The notes beneath the pieces are model-generated. The model did no database searches, was not told the DNA's origin, and saw only the letters and a program-made list of their open reading frames with translations. The position numbers and the translations under genes were made by a program. Positions 51,181 through 60,132 of a stretch of 64,000 nucleotides of DNA are shown in pieces (within the stretch, counting starts at the first letter, position 1; each line of letters opens with the position of its first letter). The DNA comes from Leuconostoc holzapfelii (GTDB lineage: Bacteria > Bacillota > Bacilli > Lactobacillales > Lactobacillaceae): the NCBI RefSeq assembly GCF_012396485.1, contig NZ_JAAXPO010000007.1, positions 1-64,000 on the forward strand, given 5' to 3'.

Positions 51181-53235
51181 ATGCAACGTAATCCGTACTT
51201 AGAAGATCGGGATAAAAAAAATAGCGTCAGTGCCAACTTGCCAGTGCGTTTAAATATATTATTGGGTATCGCGCTAACCTTGATGATTGCTTTAGTGATC
51301 CAGTTAGCGTTTTTAACCATCCAACAAGGGTCGTATTATCAAGGCGAAGTGAATCGTAGTGATCAAACGATTGAAAAAGGCAATGTCCCACGTGGGATGT
51401 TTTTTGATTCGACCGGACGTGTTATTGTCGGTAATAAGGCACAAGCCGCCATTACTTTCACACGTGGCACGTCTGTGACGGCAGCCACAATGCGACAAAC
51501 GGCATTGAAATTAAGCAAGTATTTGACGATTGATACACAGCGACTAAGCGAACGCGCGAAAGCGGAGTTCTACTTGGCAGATACAAAGCAAAGTCAAAAA
51601 ATATCAGACAAGCTGGTTAAAACAACGCAGAAAAAAGGCGCTAGTTTGACACCAGCTGAGATCAACAACTTGCTGATTAATTATGTGCTGCAACATCACT
51701 TGGCAGATCAGGTCAATGATAATGCCGCAATGATTTTCCAACGGATGAGTGGCGCTTATACCTTGTCTACAACGTTCATTAAAGAGTCAGACGTTTCGAA
51801 TGAAGAAATCGCGGAAATCGGGGAACGTTTAAGTGATTTTCCAGGGATTAAATTGGGCACGAGTTGGTCTCGCCAATATCCTGAAGGCGATTCCTTCCAA
51901 GCACTCGTTGGGACGGTCACCAATGAATCAACAGGTCTGCCTGATAATCGTTTACATACATTATTAGCACAAGGCTACTCGCAAAACGAACCAGTTGGTA
52001 ATTCGAGCTTGGAAATGGGGTATGAATCGATTCTGAAAGGTTCTGCGTCACAAACGCTTGTCACAACGGGCAGTGATGGTCAAATTAAGTCATCACAAAT
52101 TAAATATGACGGTCAAGCGGGAGATAATATCAAACTCACCATCAATGCAAAATTCCAAGATGACGTGCAAAAGATTTTGGAAGATAATCTACCTGGTGGT
52201 GATGTGCAAGGGGCTTACGCGACAGTGATTAATCCCTTTACTGGTGGCATATACGCCATGGCCGGTGTGAGTCGTGATACAGCAACAGGGAAAAAGACCG
52301 CAAACCCGTTGGGGAACATTAACCAAGCGATTGTCATGGGATCGGTGATTAAGCCCGCCGTCCTTGCGACTGCTTTCCAAAAGGGTGTCATCACACCAAG
52401 TAATACGGTGTTAAACGATCAAGCCATTAAGATTGCGGGCACACCAGATATTACCTCTTATTGGAATAAGTCAGGGAAGCCAGTGCCGATTGATGCGCCA
52501 ACCGCTTTGGAGCGCTCATCCAACACGTATTTTGTGCAATTGGGGATGAAGATTGGTGGCCAAACGTATAGTCCTGGTTCGCCACTGGCCTTACATGCAG
52601 ATGCTTTCCAAACGCTACGGAATGGCCTAGGGCAATTTGGCTTAGGGACCAAGACTGGGATTGATATTGCTGGTGAAACAGCGGGCTATCGTGGGCCAAC
52701 GACTGGTGAAGCTTTGGGTAAGTATTTGTATGAATCTTTTGGACAATACGATTCTTACACGACGTTGCAATTAGCTCGGTATGTCTCAACGATTGCCAAT
52801 GGGGGCTATTTGGTTGAACCGCATGTTGTCGGGTCTATCCTCCAAAGCCAACCCAATAGCGACCAACAAAAGACAGTTTGGACGGCTTCGCCAACAGTGC
52901 AAGGCCAAGTGAATCTGACACCAAGTGAATGGGGCATCATTAAAGTTGGGATGAACCGTGTGGCAAATGGTTCTGATTCTTGGAACACGGGTGGATCGGA
53001 TATGCATAAATTAGAACCACATGTTTATGCTAAAACTGGTACGGCGGAAACCAAAACCAACGGGCATGATACGTATACCGAATCTATGGTAGCTTATGTA
53101 CCCGGGCAACCTTTTGCCGTTGCCATGGCGATTCCAGGTATGAATAATTACCTGGATGGGACCAATGGTAAAATATCTGCCAAAATTATTGATTCTTATT
53201 GGCAAAATGTCGAAGCGAAGCCAGATGGCAAATAA
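51181..53235 (+). CDS. Class B penicillin-binding protein (PBP2b-like)
   Basis: A D,D-transpeptidase that cross-links peptidoglycan, most like the elongasome PBPs of Gram-positive cocci. One N-terminal helix (about 26-48) anchors it. The dimerisation domain contains NRSDQTIEKGNVPRGMFFD. The active-site serine is S388 in MGSVIKPA (SxxK), with RSSNTYF (SxN) and AKTGTAET (KTG). No PASTA domains are present. GGGGT precedes ATG 51181; a TTG at 51160 is in frame. Length is 684 aa. Confidence 0.93.
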   Translation: MQRNPYLEDRDKKNSVSANLPVRLNILLGIALTLMIALVIQLAFLTIQQGSYYQGEVNRSDQTIEKGNVPRGMFFDSTGRVIVGNKAQAAITFTRGTSVTAATMRQTALKLSKYLTIDTQRLSERAKAEFYLADTKQSQKISDKLVKTTQKKGASLTPAEINNLLINYVLQHHLADQVNDNAAMIFQRMSGAYTLSTTFIKESDVSNEEIAEIGERLSDFPGIKLGTSWSRQYPEGDSFQALVGTVTNESTGLPDNRLHTLLAQGYSQNEPVGNSSLEMGYESILKGSASQTLVTTGSDGQIKSSQIKYDGQAGDNIKLTINAKFQDDVQKILEDNLPGGDVQGAYATVINPFTGGIYAMAGVSRDTATGKKTANPLGNINQAIVMGSVIKPAVLATAFQKGVITPSNTVLNDQAIKIAGTPDITSYWNKSGKPVPIDAPTALERSSNTYFVQLGMKIGGQTYSPGSPLALHADAFQTLRNGLGQFGLGTKTGIDIAGETAGYRGPTTGEALGKYLYESFGQYDSYTTLQLARYVSTIANGGYLVEPHVVGSILQSQPNSDQQKTVWTASPTVQGQVNLTPSEWGIIKVGMNRVANGSDSWNTGGSDMHKLEPHVYAKTGTAETKTNGHDTYTESMVAYVPGQPFAVAMAIPGMNNYLDGTNGKISAKIIDSYWQNVEAKPDGK

Positions 53236-53268
53236 AAAACACCCGAAATTAATTTCGGGTGTTTTTTA
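53234..53268. terminator. Bidirectional terminator of the PBP gene and NmrA-like gene
   Basis: AAAAAACACCCGAAATTAATTTCGGGTGTTTTTT-type symmetric hairpin: AACACCCGAAAT / ATTTCGGGTGTT with a TA loop. Confidence 0.93.
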
Positions 53269-53877
53269 ACGGCTAGATACTGCCACAGATTCGGCAACGT
53301 AAGTGTCCGGATGTTGGATAACCTGGGTAATAAACTCTGCCACGCTCGTGCGGGTGATTGGGCCACCAATAATTTGTTCATCTGGTCCGATTTGCACCGA
53401 AACAGCCTGCATGATATTCTCATCGAAAAGCTCATTTGGTCGAATAATCGTATAATCTAGAGCAGATGACATGATACGCGCTACGGCAGCAGCTTGATCG
53501 CCCATATAGGTATTTTCATTATCAGTTGTGCCGAGGAGGTTCGCCCATAGATCACGTGTTGGTGCTGGCAATTCATCATGCACGCCGATCGTTGCAATCC
53601 AAATCAGGCGCTTAACGCCGGCCGAATGCATGGCATTGACGACGCTATTGGCCGCAGCTTTTTGGCGCCCCTCGGCACCAATATTGGCATAAACAATGTC
53701 CACATCTTTTAAAGCGGCCACTAAAGCAGCCTCATCAACAGCATCTAAGGCTTGAATACCTTGATCAGGTCGAGCATGGAGCGATGTGCGGATAATTTGC
53801 GTGTCAGTATGTGCAAGCATGGGCACCACCAGTTTAGCGATTTGGCCATTTGCACCAAGAATAAGTAGTTTTGTCAT
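53266..53877 (-). CDS. NAD(P)-binding NmrA-like protein
   Basis: A 203-aa atypical short-chain dehydrogenase. The Rossmann motif is LLILGANGQIAKLVVPML, with IVYANIGAEGRQKA, LIWIATIGVHDELP and YTIIRPNELF further on. There is no YxxxK catalytic pair, as in NmrA/HSCARG and many stress-responsive NAD(P)H-binding proteins. The start is the ATG at 53877. It is divergent from the MoxR operon, 63 bp apart. Confidence 0.85.
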   Translation of the reverse strand: MTKLLILGANGQIAKLVVPMLAHTDTQIIRTSLHARPDQGIQALDAVDEAALVAALKDVDIVYANIGAEGRQKAAANSVVNAMHSAGVKRLIWIATIGVHDELPAPTRDLWANLLGTTDNENTYMGDQAAAVARIMSSALDYTIIRPNELFDENIMQAVSVQIGPDEQIIGGPITRTSVAEFITQVIQHPDTYVAESVAVSSR

Positions 53878-53940
53878 GCTTTTATTTTAGCATGAAACGT
53901 TGAGAAGGGGTAAAATTGATGTTAGAAGTGGAGGCACGAG

Positions 53941-55092
53941 ATGGCATTATCCTATCAGCAATTATTAACGGCAGTCCCTTTAATTTTACGTGCCGGCCAT
54001 GTCCCGACCATTGTTGGTGATGCGGGTATCGGGAAAACAGCCTTGGTCCAAGCCGTTGCCCAACAATTAGGGGCGCGTTTATTTACAACGGTTGTCTCAT
54101 TATCAGAAAAGGGCGATTTAGCGATTCCGATTCCACCGATGACTGAATCAGCTTATATCACGACGCGTGCCTACGGGCGCTTAGCTGATATTCAATTTGG
54201 CTACACCCACACCCTCATTCAAATCATTCAACAAGCAGAACATAACCCAAAGAAACCCATTCTTTGGTTTTTGGATGAATTTAATCGTGGCACTGCTGCG
54301 GTGCAAAGTGAGTTAATGAATCTGGTTCTTCAGCGACAAATTAATGACCTGATTTTACCCGCAAATGTTGCCATGATTATTGCTGAAAATCCGGATCAAC
54401 AAATGAGTGGATTTGAAGCGACTACTTATGCTGTATATGGTGCTGATGCGGCAATTAATGATCGCACGACAAGATTGGTCATGTCAGTGTCAGTTCGTGA
54501 ATGGCTTGCGTGGGCATCAGCAGGGGAAAAACGCCCCAATATCCATCCCCTGATTCAACAATTTATCAGCGACAATACCGACGTCTTACAAGTGACAAAC
54601 CACCAAACAGATATTATGCCAACACCACGTGCTTGGCAGCGTGTTTCCGATAATTATTATGAATTACTGGCATTACCAACGCCTTTACAAGAAACGTTAT
54701 TATTTGATCTTGTGGCAGGGGATGTTGGTAGTGCAGTAGCCACACAATTTGTCGCATCGATTCACCGGCAAACCCCAGGATTGACAGCCGCCATGATTTT
54801 TGAGGCGATGCCAGCTGGGCCAACCGTGCCAGATGATGTGTTGCAGGAATTTCAGGCCTTATCCGAGGTGCAAAAATTAACCTTGACACAGACGGCGGTT
54901 CAAACGGTTGATCTGCTAAACGATGCGCATGCCGGGCGCTTTGCAAGCTTGCTTGCTGAGCTTGCACCGGACAGTCAATATGCACTCGTTAAACAACTTG
55001 CTGACCAACGGCTCTTAGAGCGTTTATTTCAATCTGAAGCCCCTAATGTCGTGCAACTCTACCAAAAAATGATGGACATTGCAGCCAAATGA
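53941..55092 (+). CDS. MoxR-like AAA+ ATPase
   Basis: A 383-aa ATPase. VGDAGIGKTALVQAV is Walker A, ILWFLDEFNRGTAAVQSELMNLVLQR contains Walker B and the MoxR-type loop, and NPDQQ followed by RTTRLVMSV give sensor 1 and the Arg finger. A helical lid and about 130 further residues follow. MoxR proteins act with VWA-domain partners as chaperones or metal-insertion machines, and such a partner is the next gene (4-bp overlap). AGTGGAGG precedes ATG 53941. Confidence 0.88.
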   Translation: MALSYQQLLTAVPLILRAGHVPTIVGDAGIGKTALVQAVAQQLGARLFTTVVSLSEKGDLAIPIPPMTESAYITTRAYGRLADIQFGYTHTLIQIIQQAEHNPKKPILWFLDEFNRGTAAVQSELMNLVLQRQINDLILPANVAMIIAENPDQQMSGFEATTYAVYGADAAINDRTTRLVMSVSVREWLAWASAGEKRPNIHPLIQQFISDNTDVLQVTNHQTDIMPTPRAWQRVSDNYYELLALPTPLQETLLFDLVAGDVGSAVATQFVASIHRQTPGLTAAMIFEAMPAGPTVPDDVLQEFQALSEVQKLTLTQTAVQTVDLLNDAHAGRFASLLAELAPDSQYALVKQLADQRLLERLFQSEAPNVVQLYQKMMDIAAK

Positions 55093-56252
55093 CGCCTGTT
55101 GATAGGAACAATTTAATCGCTGATGGGGTCAAAAAATTATTGGATCAGGCGCCAATTTATGGCAACATCATTTTAAAATTGGGGCGGGTGATGGATGCGC
55201 ATGCCAAGGCGCCTTTGGGGCTGCGTTGGCAGTCTGGGTCCTGGCAACTGGTTGTTAATCCCAAATTGGTTCGACAACAGTATGCCACCCCAGAGCAAAT
55301 GGCTTTAGCCCTTGCCCATGAGGCATTGCATATGATTTGGCAGCATCCCACACGCTATGCAAATGTCACACAACGTCAGATCGTGGTTGATTATGGGACG
55401 GATGTGGCGATAAATCAATATTTACCAACAGGGTTAGGCACGTTGCCCAATCTTGTGACGCGGCAAAGTATTTGGGCCGACTATGGGATAGAGTTAGCGC
55501 CACACCAAGATTCAGCGGTCTACATAACTGAGTTGGCGCAACATGATGTCATTCGCAAAACATCCGGTGGCGGGGATGAAGCAAGCCATGCCGGATGGCA
55601 GAATATTGCAGGTGACTTACCACAAGCCCAATCTGCTTTGGTGACCCTAGTGCAACAAGCAACTGTACCAGTCAATTCGATTGGCCGCGGGCAGTTACCT
55701 GTGCCAGTTCAACGTGCGTTAGCTGTATTAACAACGCCATTGTTACCTTGGCGCGCATTGTTAAATATGGGGCGACATGCGCAACCTGATCAGCACAGCC
55801 CGACGCGCACGCGTTTTAACCGGCGGCAGCCTTATCGTCTCGATTTGCTGGGGACGACACCGAGATATTCACCTCAGCTGGCGGTGTTTATTGATCAATC
55901 GGCATCAATTTCGGATGCACAATTACAAGTCATGCAAGCTTATGGACAACAAATTGTCTCAAGCTTTGGGCATGGCGTCCAACTGTATGCTTTTGATAGT
56001 AAAGTCCAACCGTTAAGTTCGGCTCAATATTTGACACGTGTTGCCAACGGTGGCACGACCTTTCAGTCGATTTTTGATGCACTGCAACGCAAAAAATTAA
56101 CGCCAAAAGACACCAAAGTGGTGATTTTTACAGATGGCGCAGGGGAAACAACGCCCTTAAAAACGGCTTTTCAAGATGTCTTTTGGGTGCTCCCACTAGA
56201 CCAAGCGTTAAGTATTCAAGCACCATTTGGCACGATATTACCACTACTTTAA
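55089..56252 (+). CDS. Metallopeptidase-like/VWA domain protein (DUF2201 type)
   Basis: A 387-aa protein. The N-terminal domain has LALAHEALHMIWQHPTRY, an HExxH zinc motif followed by a third His (about residues 79-85), and DYGTDVAINQYLP. The C-terminal domain is VWA-like: VFIDQSASIS (MIDAS DxSxS), NGGTTFQSIFDAL and FTDGAGE. This pairing is the DUF2201 (VWA-like plus peptidase) architecture. It overlaps the ATPase gene by 4 bp, so the two are coupled. Whether it is an active protease is unknown; the HExxH residues are intact. Confidence 0.87.
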   Translation: MTPVDRNNLIADGVKKLLDQAPIYGNIILKLGRVMDAHAKAPLGLRWQSGSWQLVVNPKLVRQQYATPEQMALALAHEALHMIWQHPTRYANVTQRQIVVDYGTDVAINQYLPTGLGTLPNLVTRQSIWADYGIELAPHQDSAVYITELAQHDVIRKTSGGGDEASHAGWQNIAGDLPQAQSALVTLVQQATVPVNSIGRGQLPVPVQRALAVLTTPLLPWRALLNMGRHAQPDQHSPTRTRFNRRQPYRLDLLGTTPRYSPQLAVFIDQSASISDAQLQVMQAYGQQIVSSFGHGVQLYAFDSKVQPLSSAQYLTRVANGGTTFQSIFDALQRKKLTPKDTKVVIFTDGAGETTPLKTAFQDVFWVLPLDQALSIQAPFGTILPLL

Positions 56253-56264
56253 ATGAGGCAAAAT

Positions 56265-56561
56265 ATGGTAGAAAAACTATTACCGGCAGACCTAAAAAGC
56301 TTAATTGATAAAGATCGGCGTTATCAGCGCGCAGTTGCGGTTTTATCGGATCGCTGGGGATCACTTGACTTTAAAGCACCGTGGGAAACACCGATGATGA
56401 CCTGGGCCGATATTGTTTATGCGCGGCACCTCAGTGCGGCTGGTGTTATCAAATCAACATACAATCTGACAACATTTGCCGGCGTACAGCAATTTTTGAA
56501 ACATAACCAAAGTTACCTTACCGCAGAGGTGACGCAGCAATTAAAGGAGCCATTCTTATGA
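56265..56561 (+). CDS. Unrecognised small protein of the MoxR operon
   Basis: A 98-aa soluble protein starting MVEKLLPADLKSLIDKDRRY, with KAPWETPMMTWADIVYARHLSAAG and a helical C-terminus. I recognise no family. ATG 56265 follows GAGG at 8 nt; ATG 56253 is also in frame. It lies 12 bp after the VWA gene and overlaps the next gene by 4 bp. Confidence 0.7.
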   Translation: MVEKLLPADLKSLIDKDRRYQRAVAVLSDRWGSLDFKAPWETPMMTWADIVYARHLSAAGVIKSTYNLTTFAGVQQFLKHNQSYLTAEVTQQLKEPFL

Positions 56562-57067
56562 AAATTAACTTGGTATTAGCACCAGAACAGGCACCAGCAA
56601 CCTTACTTGCGATGCAAGCAGCCAACCCAGCAAACTTTTTCTATCTCGGTAAGGAGTCCCAATTATCGGGCACGAATCTGTTGATTTTAGATGCGCCAAC
56701 GCTTGTGGCGCAATTTAAGCGACCAATGCCCTTTGATAGTCGGGTCGTCACTGGTGAATTAAAAGGGCAAATTGTTCATCAAATGGCTTTTCAGAGCAAA
56801 GGGCATAACGATGAACTCATCGGACAATTGGTTGCTAAAAATGCGATTCTGGCACAAAATGCAAACGGTAAGTCTGAGTATATGTTGTGGACTTTTTGGC
56901 CAGACCATGCCGCTTTAGCTACATTTTTAGCCAGTGAGATCTATCAGCAAATGACGCAGTTGATGAAAAATGTTTATACAACGAGTTATTCCCACGTCAC
57001 GTCAGCCGATCAATTATCATTGACGCATACGATGCGCGATTTTGACGATAAGACATGGTGGGGTTAA
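56558..57067 (+). CDS. Unrecognised protein of the MoxR operon, possibly ABM-like
   Basis: A 169-aa soluble protein. The C-terminal half (YMLWTFWPDHAALATFLASEIYQQMTQL) resembles the ferredoxin-like antibiotic-biosynthesis-monooxygenase (ABM) fold in its strand-helix pattern, which is only a visual impression. There is no signal peptide. AAAGGAG precedes ATG 56558, which overlaps the previous stop. Confidence 0.7.
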   Translation: MKINLVLAPEQAPATLLAMQAANPANFFYLGKESQLSGTNLLILDAPTLVAQFKRPMPFDSRVVTGELKGQIVHQMAFQSKGHNDELIGQLVAKNAILAQNANGKSEYMLWTFWPDHAALATFLASEIYQQMTQLMKNVYTTSYSHVTSADQLSLTHTMRDFDDKTWWG

Positions 57068-57076
57068 AAGTGTGAC

Positions 57077-57105
57077 TTGCAATCACTAAATTTCTACGCT
57101 ACAAT
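57077..57105 (+). promoter_or_regulatory. Promoter of the thi operon
   Basis: TTGCAA (57077-57082), 17-bp spacer, TACAAT (57100-57105). Start near 57112, just before the riboswitch. Confidence 0.78.
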
Positions 57106-57123
57106 TAGGCCATAAACTAATAG

Positions 57124-57201
57124 AACTATCTGGGGTGCCATTTTGGCTGAGAGAGACCCATTGAACCTGATCGCGGTAATGCGTGCGAAGGGAGATACAT
57201 T
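57124..57201 (+). promoter_or_regulatory. TPP riboswitch
   Basis: The THI element consensus is clear: CTGGGGTGCC, GGCTGAGA, GACCC, TTGAACCTGATC and GGTAATGCGTGCGAAGGGA in order. Thiamine pyrophosphate binding should favour the terminator at 57241-57286 and stop transcription of thiW-thiM-thiD-thiE. Confidence 0.96.
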
Positions 57202-57240
57202 GGCGCAAATAATTTTCTGGCCTGACCAGCATACGTTATT

Positions 57241-57286
57241 CCGTCACCTGTTTTCCTACGCGAAAAAAGGTGACGGTTTTTTATTT
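57241..57286 (+). terminator. Riboswitch-controlled terminator
   Basis: CCGTCACCT / AGGTGACGG stem enclosing a 21-nt loop, then TTTTTTATTT. Confidence 0.9.
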
Positions 57287-57324
57287 CTCCAGTCGGCGAA
57301 ACGAGATAGGTAGAGGAGACAATT

Positions 57325-57849
57325 GTGGCAACAACGACAACAACCGGGCTTGGTTCCAATCGGACCATCCGAAAAATGGCTTTAGCAGGTGTGCTAACAG
57401 CTTTATCATTTGCGACATCTAGTGTCGTGGTACTCCCCAACATGGCACCGTTCCAACATTTTTTTAATGTGATTACCGCCGTGCTGTTGGGGCCTTGGTA
57501 TGCCATTGCCGTGGCATTTTTGACCGGTGCTTTGCGGATGATTCTTGACGGTCGGCCAATTTTGGCCATTGTTGGGGCGGTGATTGGCGCCGGACTCGCA
57601 GGCATTTTATATCAACGGACCGGCAAGTATATCGCTGCCATGATTGGAGAAATCATTGGGACAGGGGTGATTTCAGCAGTCGTTTCTGTGCCACTGATGA
57701 ACGTGTTATATCATGCACACGTGCCTAGCCTTTACTTCTACATTCCTTTCTTTATACCAGCCGCAACCTTTGGCGCCGTTTTGGGCTACTTATTTCTAAA
57801 ATTTGTCCAAAAAACTGGCCTATTGGGCCGTTTATTTGACCGTCTCTAA
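57325..57849 (+). CDS. thiW: ECF transporter S component ThiW
   Basis: A 174-aa membrane protein with about five to six helices, the substrate-capturing component of an energy-coupling-factor transporter for the thiazole moiety of thiamine. MALAGVLTALSFATSSVVVLPNMAPFQHFFNVITAVLLGPWYAI is typical. GTG 57325 has GAGGAG 7 nt upstream. ECF ATPases are not in this window. Placement with thiM fits thiazole salvage. Confidence 0.9.
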   Translation: MATTTTTGLGSNRTIRKMALAGVLTALSFATSSVVVLPNMAPFQHFFNVITAVLLGPWYAIAVAFLTGALRMILDGRPILAIVGAVIGAGLAGILYQRTGKYIAAMIGEIIGTGVISAVVSVPLMNVLYHAHVPSLYFYIPFFIPAATFGAVLGYLFLKFVQKTGLLGRLFDRL

Positions 57850-57870
57850 ACCACAGGAACGAGGATTATC

Positions 57871-58647
57871 ATGCATTTAAAAGATTTGAAAAAGACAACC
57901 CCTTTGGTGTTTAACTATGCCAACTATGTGACGCCCCAATTCGTGGCGAATGTCGTCAACGTGGTCGGCGGTTCGCCTATTATGGCTCGTGAAATTGCTG
58001 AATTTCCCGATTTAGTGGGCGTTAGTGATGCTGTTGTGATTAACACAGGCACTTGGCGTCGCGCGGAACTACTTGAAACAATTAAATTGGCGCAATTGGC
58101 CAATCAAGCCCAAAAAGTGGTGGTCCTTGACCCAGTTGCAGTTGGGATACCATCGCGCAGCGTACCTGTGAAAGCGGTTATGGCAGATGCCAAAGTTGAC
58201 ATTATTCGCGGCAACGCAGCAGAAATTGCTTGGTTTGCTGGGATTGATTTTGCCAGTCATGGGATTGATGCCACTGGTGATGGTGATTTACTAGCCATTG
58301 CGCAACAAGCCGCACAAAAAACTGGGGCAATTATTGCGATGAGTGGCGCCGTGGATGTGGTCAGTGATGGCGTGACCACACAAACGATTGCAGTTGACGT
58401 GCCGTTGTTAGCCACAAATGTGGGGACGGGTGACGCCCTTTCTGCGTTGATTGGTGCTTTTAACGGCGACGAGATTTCCGTGGCAAATACGGTGCGGGCG
58501 ATGGCAATGATGAAGTTAGCTGGCGTTCAAGCTGCGCAAACAGTGACTACGCCTGGCTACTTTGCCAACCAAGTCTTGGATGAATTATACTTATTAACAG
58601 AAGACGACTTAGAAACATTTATCGCAAAAGAGGTAAAAAATGGTTAA
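57871..58647 (+). CDS. thiM: Hydroxyethylthiazole kinase
   Basis: Phosphorylates 4-methyl-5-hydroxyethylthiazole. VFNYANYVTPQFVANVVNVVGGSPIM is the substrate-binding start and VVLDPVAVGIPSRS follows. TDVVSDG-type loops and the ATP-site motif LATNVGTGDALSALIGAF with its catalytic Cys/Asp position (Asp here) complete the fold. 258 aa, normal. It overlaps thiD by 8 bp. Confidence 0.94.
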   Translation: MHLKDLKKTTPLVFNYANYVTPQFVANVVNVVGGSPIMAREIAEFPDLVGVSDAVVINTGTWRRAELLETIKLAQLANQAQKVVVLDPVAVGIPSRSVPVKAVMADAKVDIIRGNAAEIAWFAGIDFASHGIDATGDGDLLAIAQQAAQKTGAIIAMSGAVDVVSDGVTTQTIAVDVPLLATNVGTGDALSALIGAFNGDEISVANTVRAMAMMKLAGVQAAQTVTTPGYFANQVLDELYLLTEDDLETFIAKEVKNG

Positions 58648-59473
58648 TGAAACGCCGCAAGTGATGACAATTGCCGGTACTGATTCTAGCGGCGGTGCTG
58701 GTATGACGGCCGATTTGAACACATTTGCCGCCCATGGTATTTATGGCGCGAATGTTGTGGTGTCTATCACTGCGCAAAATACACAGGGCGTGCGACAAGT
58801 CCAGATGATTACCCCAGACATGGTGATGGCCCAACTCCAAGCGGTAGCAGATGATTTGGCCATTCGTGCGGTGAAAACAGGGATGTTGGGGGATGCTGAC
58901 ACGGTGCATACGGTTGCTAAAGCGCTACAACAATTTGACTTTGGTCCCTTGATTTTAGATCCAGTGATGGTTGCCAAAGGTGGGGCACAGTTGCTGTCTG
59001 ATGCGGCAGTCGAAGCCGTGCGGACAGCCTTGATGCCGCTGGCCACGTTAATTACACCTAATATCCCAGAAGCTGAAGTGTTAACTGGTATGACGATTCA
59101 AACACCAGATGATATTATGGCAGCAGCCGATAAGCTGCACGCATTTGGCACACAAAATATTTTAATCAAAGGCGGCCATGGTGATGCGCCGGTGGTGATG
59201 GATTATGTGCGTTTAGCTAGTGGTGCTCATTTTTGGATGAAAACAACGCGATTTGATACGCAAAGAACACATGGCACAGGCGATACGATTTCAGCAGCAA
59301 TCACAGCTCAACTGGGCTTGGGATTAGATTTAAAATCAGCCATTATCGCAGGGAAAGCGTATGTCGATGCGACGATTCGAGATGGCATTTTAGTGGGTCA
59401 TGGCTACGGGCCACTTAATCATTTAGCAGTTGTCACTGCGCAAAACCAACCTGAGGTATATGATGATATTTGA
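58640..59473 (+). CDS. thiD: Hydroxymethylpyrimidine (phosphate) kinase
   Basis: Phosphorylates HMP and HMP phosphate. TIAGTDSSGGAGMTADLNTFAAHG is the substrate site, VLDPVMVAKGG follows, and RTHGTGDTISAAITAQLG is the anion-hole motif with the catalytic Asp. The active-site Cys of true ThiD is not obvious. The product has 277 residues. The start overlaps thiM and the end overlaps thiE. Confidence 0.94.
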   Translation: MVNETPQVMTIAGTDSSGGAGMTADLNTFAAHGIYGANVVVSITAQNTQGVRQVQMITPDMVMAQLQAVADDLAIRAVKTGMLGDADTVHTVAKALQQFDFGPLILDPVMVAKGGAQLLSDAAVEAVRTALMPLATLITPNIPEAEVLTGMTIQTPDDIMAAADKLHAFGTQNILIKGGHGDAPVVMDYVRLASGAHFWMKTTRFDTQRTHGTGDTISAAITAQLGLGLDLKSAIIAGKAYVDATIRDGILVGHGYGPLNHLAVVTAQNQPEVYDDI

Positions 59474-60116
59474 TGCTCACATGTTAGCGCGCTATTTTGT
59501 GCTAGGCACCCAAGATGTGCGGGATGAAGCAAAGTTTTTTGAAGTATTGACGGCAGCACTACAATCCGGGATTACCCTGTTTCAATATCGTGAAAAAGGG
59601 CCAGGCGCACTGATCGGTACAGATAAATTGCGGGTGGCACAAAAAGTGCGGGCTTTAACGCATCAATATCATGTGCCACTGGTTATTGATGATGATATTG
59701 CTTTAGCACATGCTGTACAGGCTGATGGCGTCCATTTCGGTCAGGGAGATGGGGCACCAGAAAAAAATATTCAGCAAGCTGGCGCATTGTTTGTTGGCGT
59801 GTCTGTTTCCACGCCACAAGAATACGCGCGAATTGCAGATTTATCAGGGATTGACCACATTGGCATCGGTCCGGTTTATCTGACTCATAGTAAAGCAGAC
59901 GCGAAGCCCGCCATTGGGACAGCGGGCCTACAAGCCATTGCTGAAATGAGTCGTTGGCCAAGCGTCGCGATTGGTGGGATTACACTTGAAAATTTGGCAG
60001 CTGTCTTAAACACTGATGTTGCTGGTGCGGCGGTGATTAGTATGATTTCGCAAAGTGACGACATTGCCCAGACGTTACAATTTTGGCAAACATTATCCAC
60101 AAAAAAAGAGCCTTAA
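59463..60116 (+). CDS. thiE: Thiamine-phosphate synthase
   Basis: Joins HMP pyrophosphate and thiazole phosphate to thiamine phosphate. A TIM barrel of 217 aa with TLFQYREKG, VPLVIDDDIALAHAVQADGVHFGQGD, GVSVSTPQEYARI, GIGPVYLTHSKADAKPAIG and VAIGGITLEN, all conserved. ATG 59463 follows GAGG at 7 nt; ATG 59460 is equally possible. No thiC, thiG, thiS or thiH is present here, so the operon performs salvage. Confidence 0.95.
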   Translation: MIFDAHMLARYFVLGTQDVRDEAKFFEVLTAALQSGITLFQYREKGPGALIGTDKLRVAQKVRALTHQYHVPLVIDDDIALAHAVQADGVHFGQGDGAPEKNIQQAGALFVGVSVSTPQEYARIADLSGIDHIGIGPVYLTHSKADAKPAIGTAGLQAIAEMSRWPSVAIGGITLENLAAVLNTDVAGAAVISMISQSDDIAQTLQFWQTLSTKKEP

Positions 60117-60132
60117 GGCTCTTTTTTTTATA
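60101..60132. terminator. Bidirectional terminator of thiE and pepF
   Basis: AAAAAAAGAGCC / GGCTCTTTTTTTT with a TTAA loop, symmetric. Confidence 0.93.
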
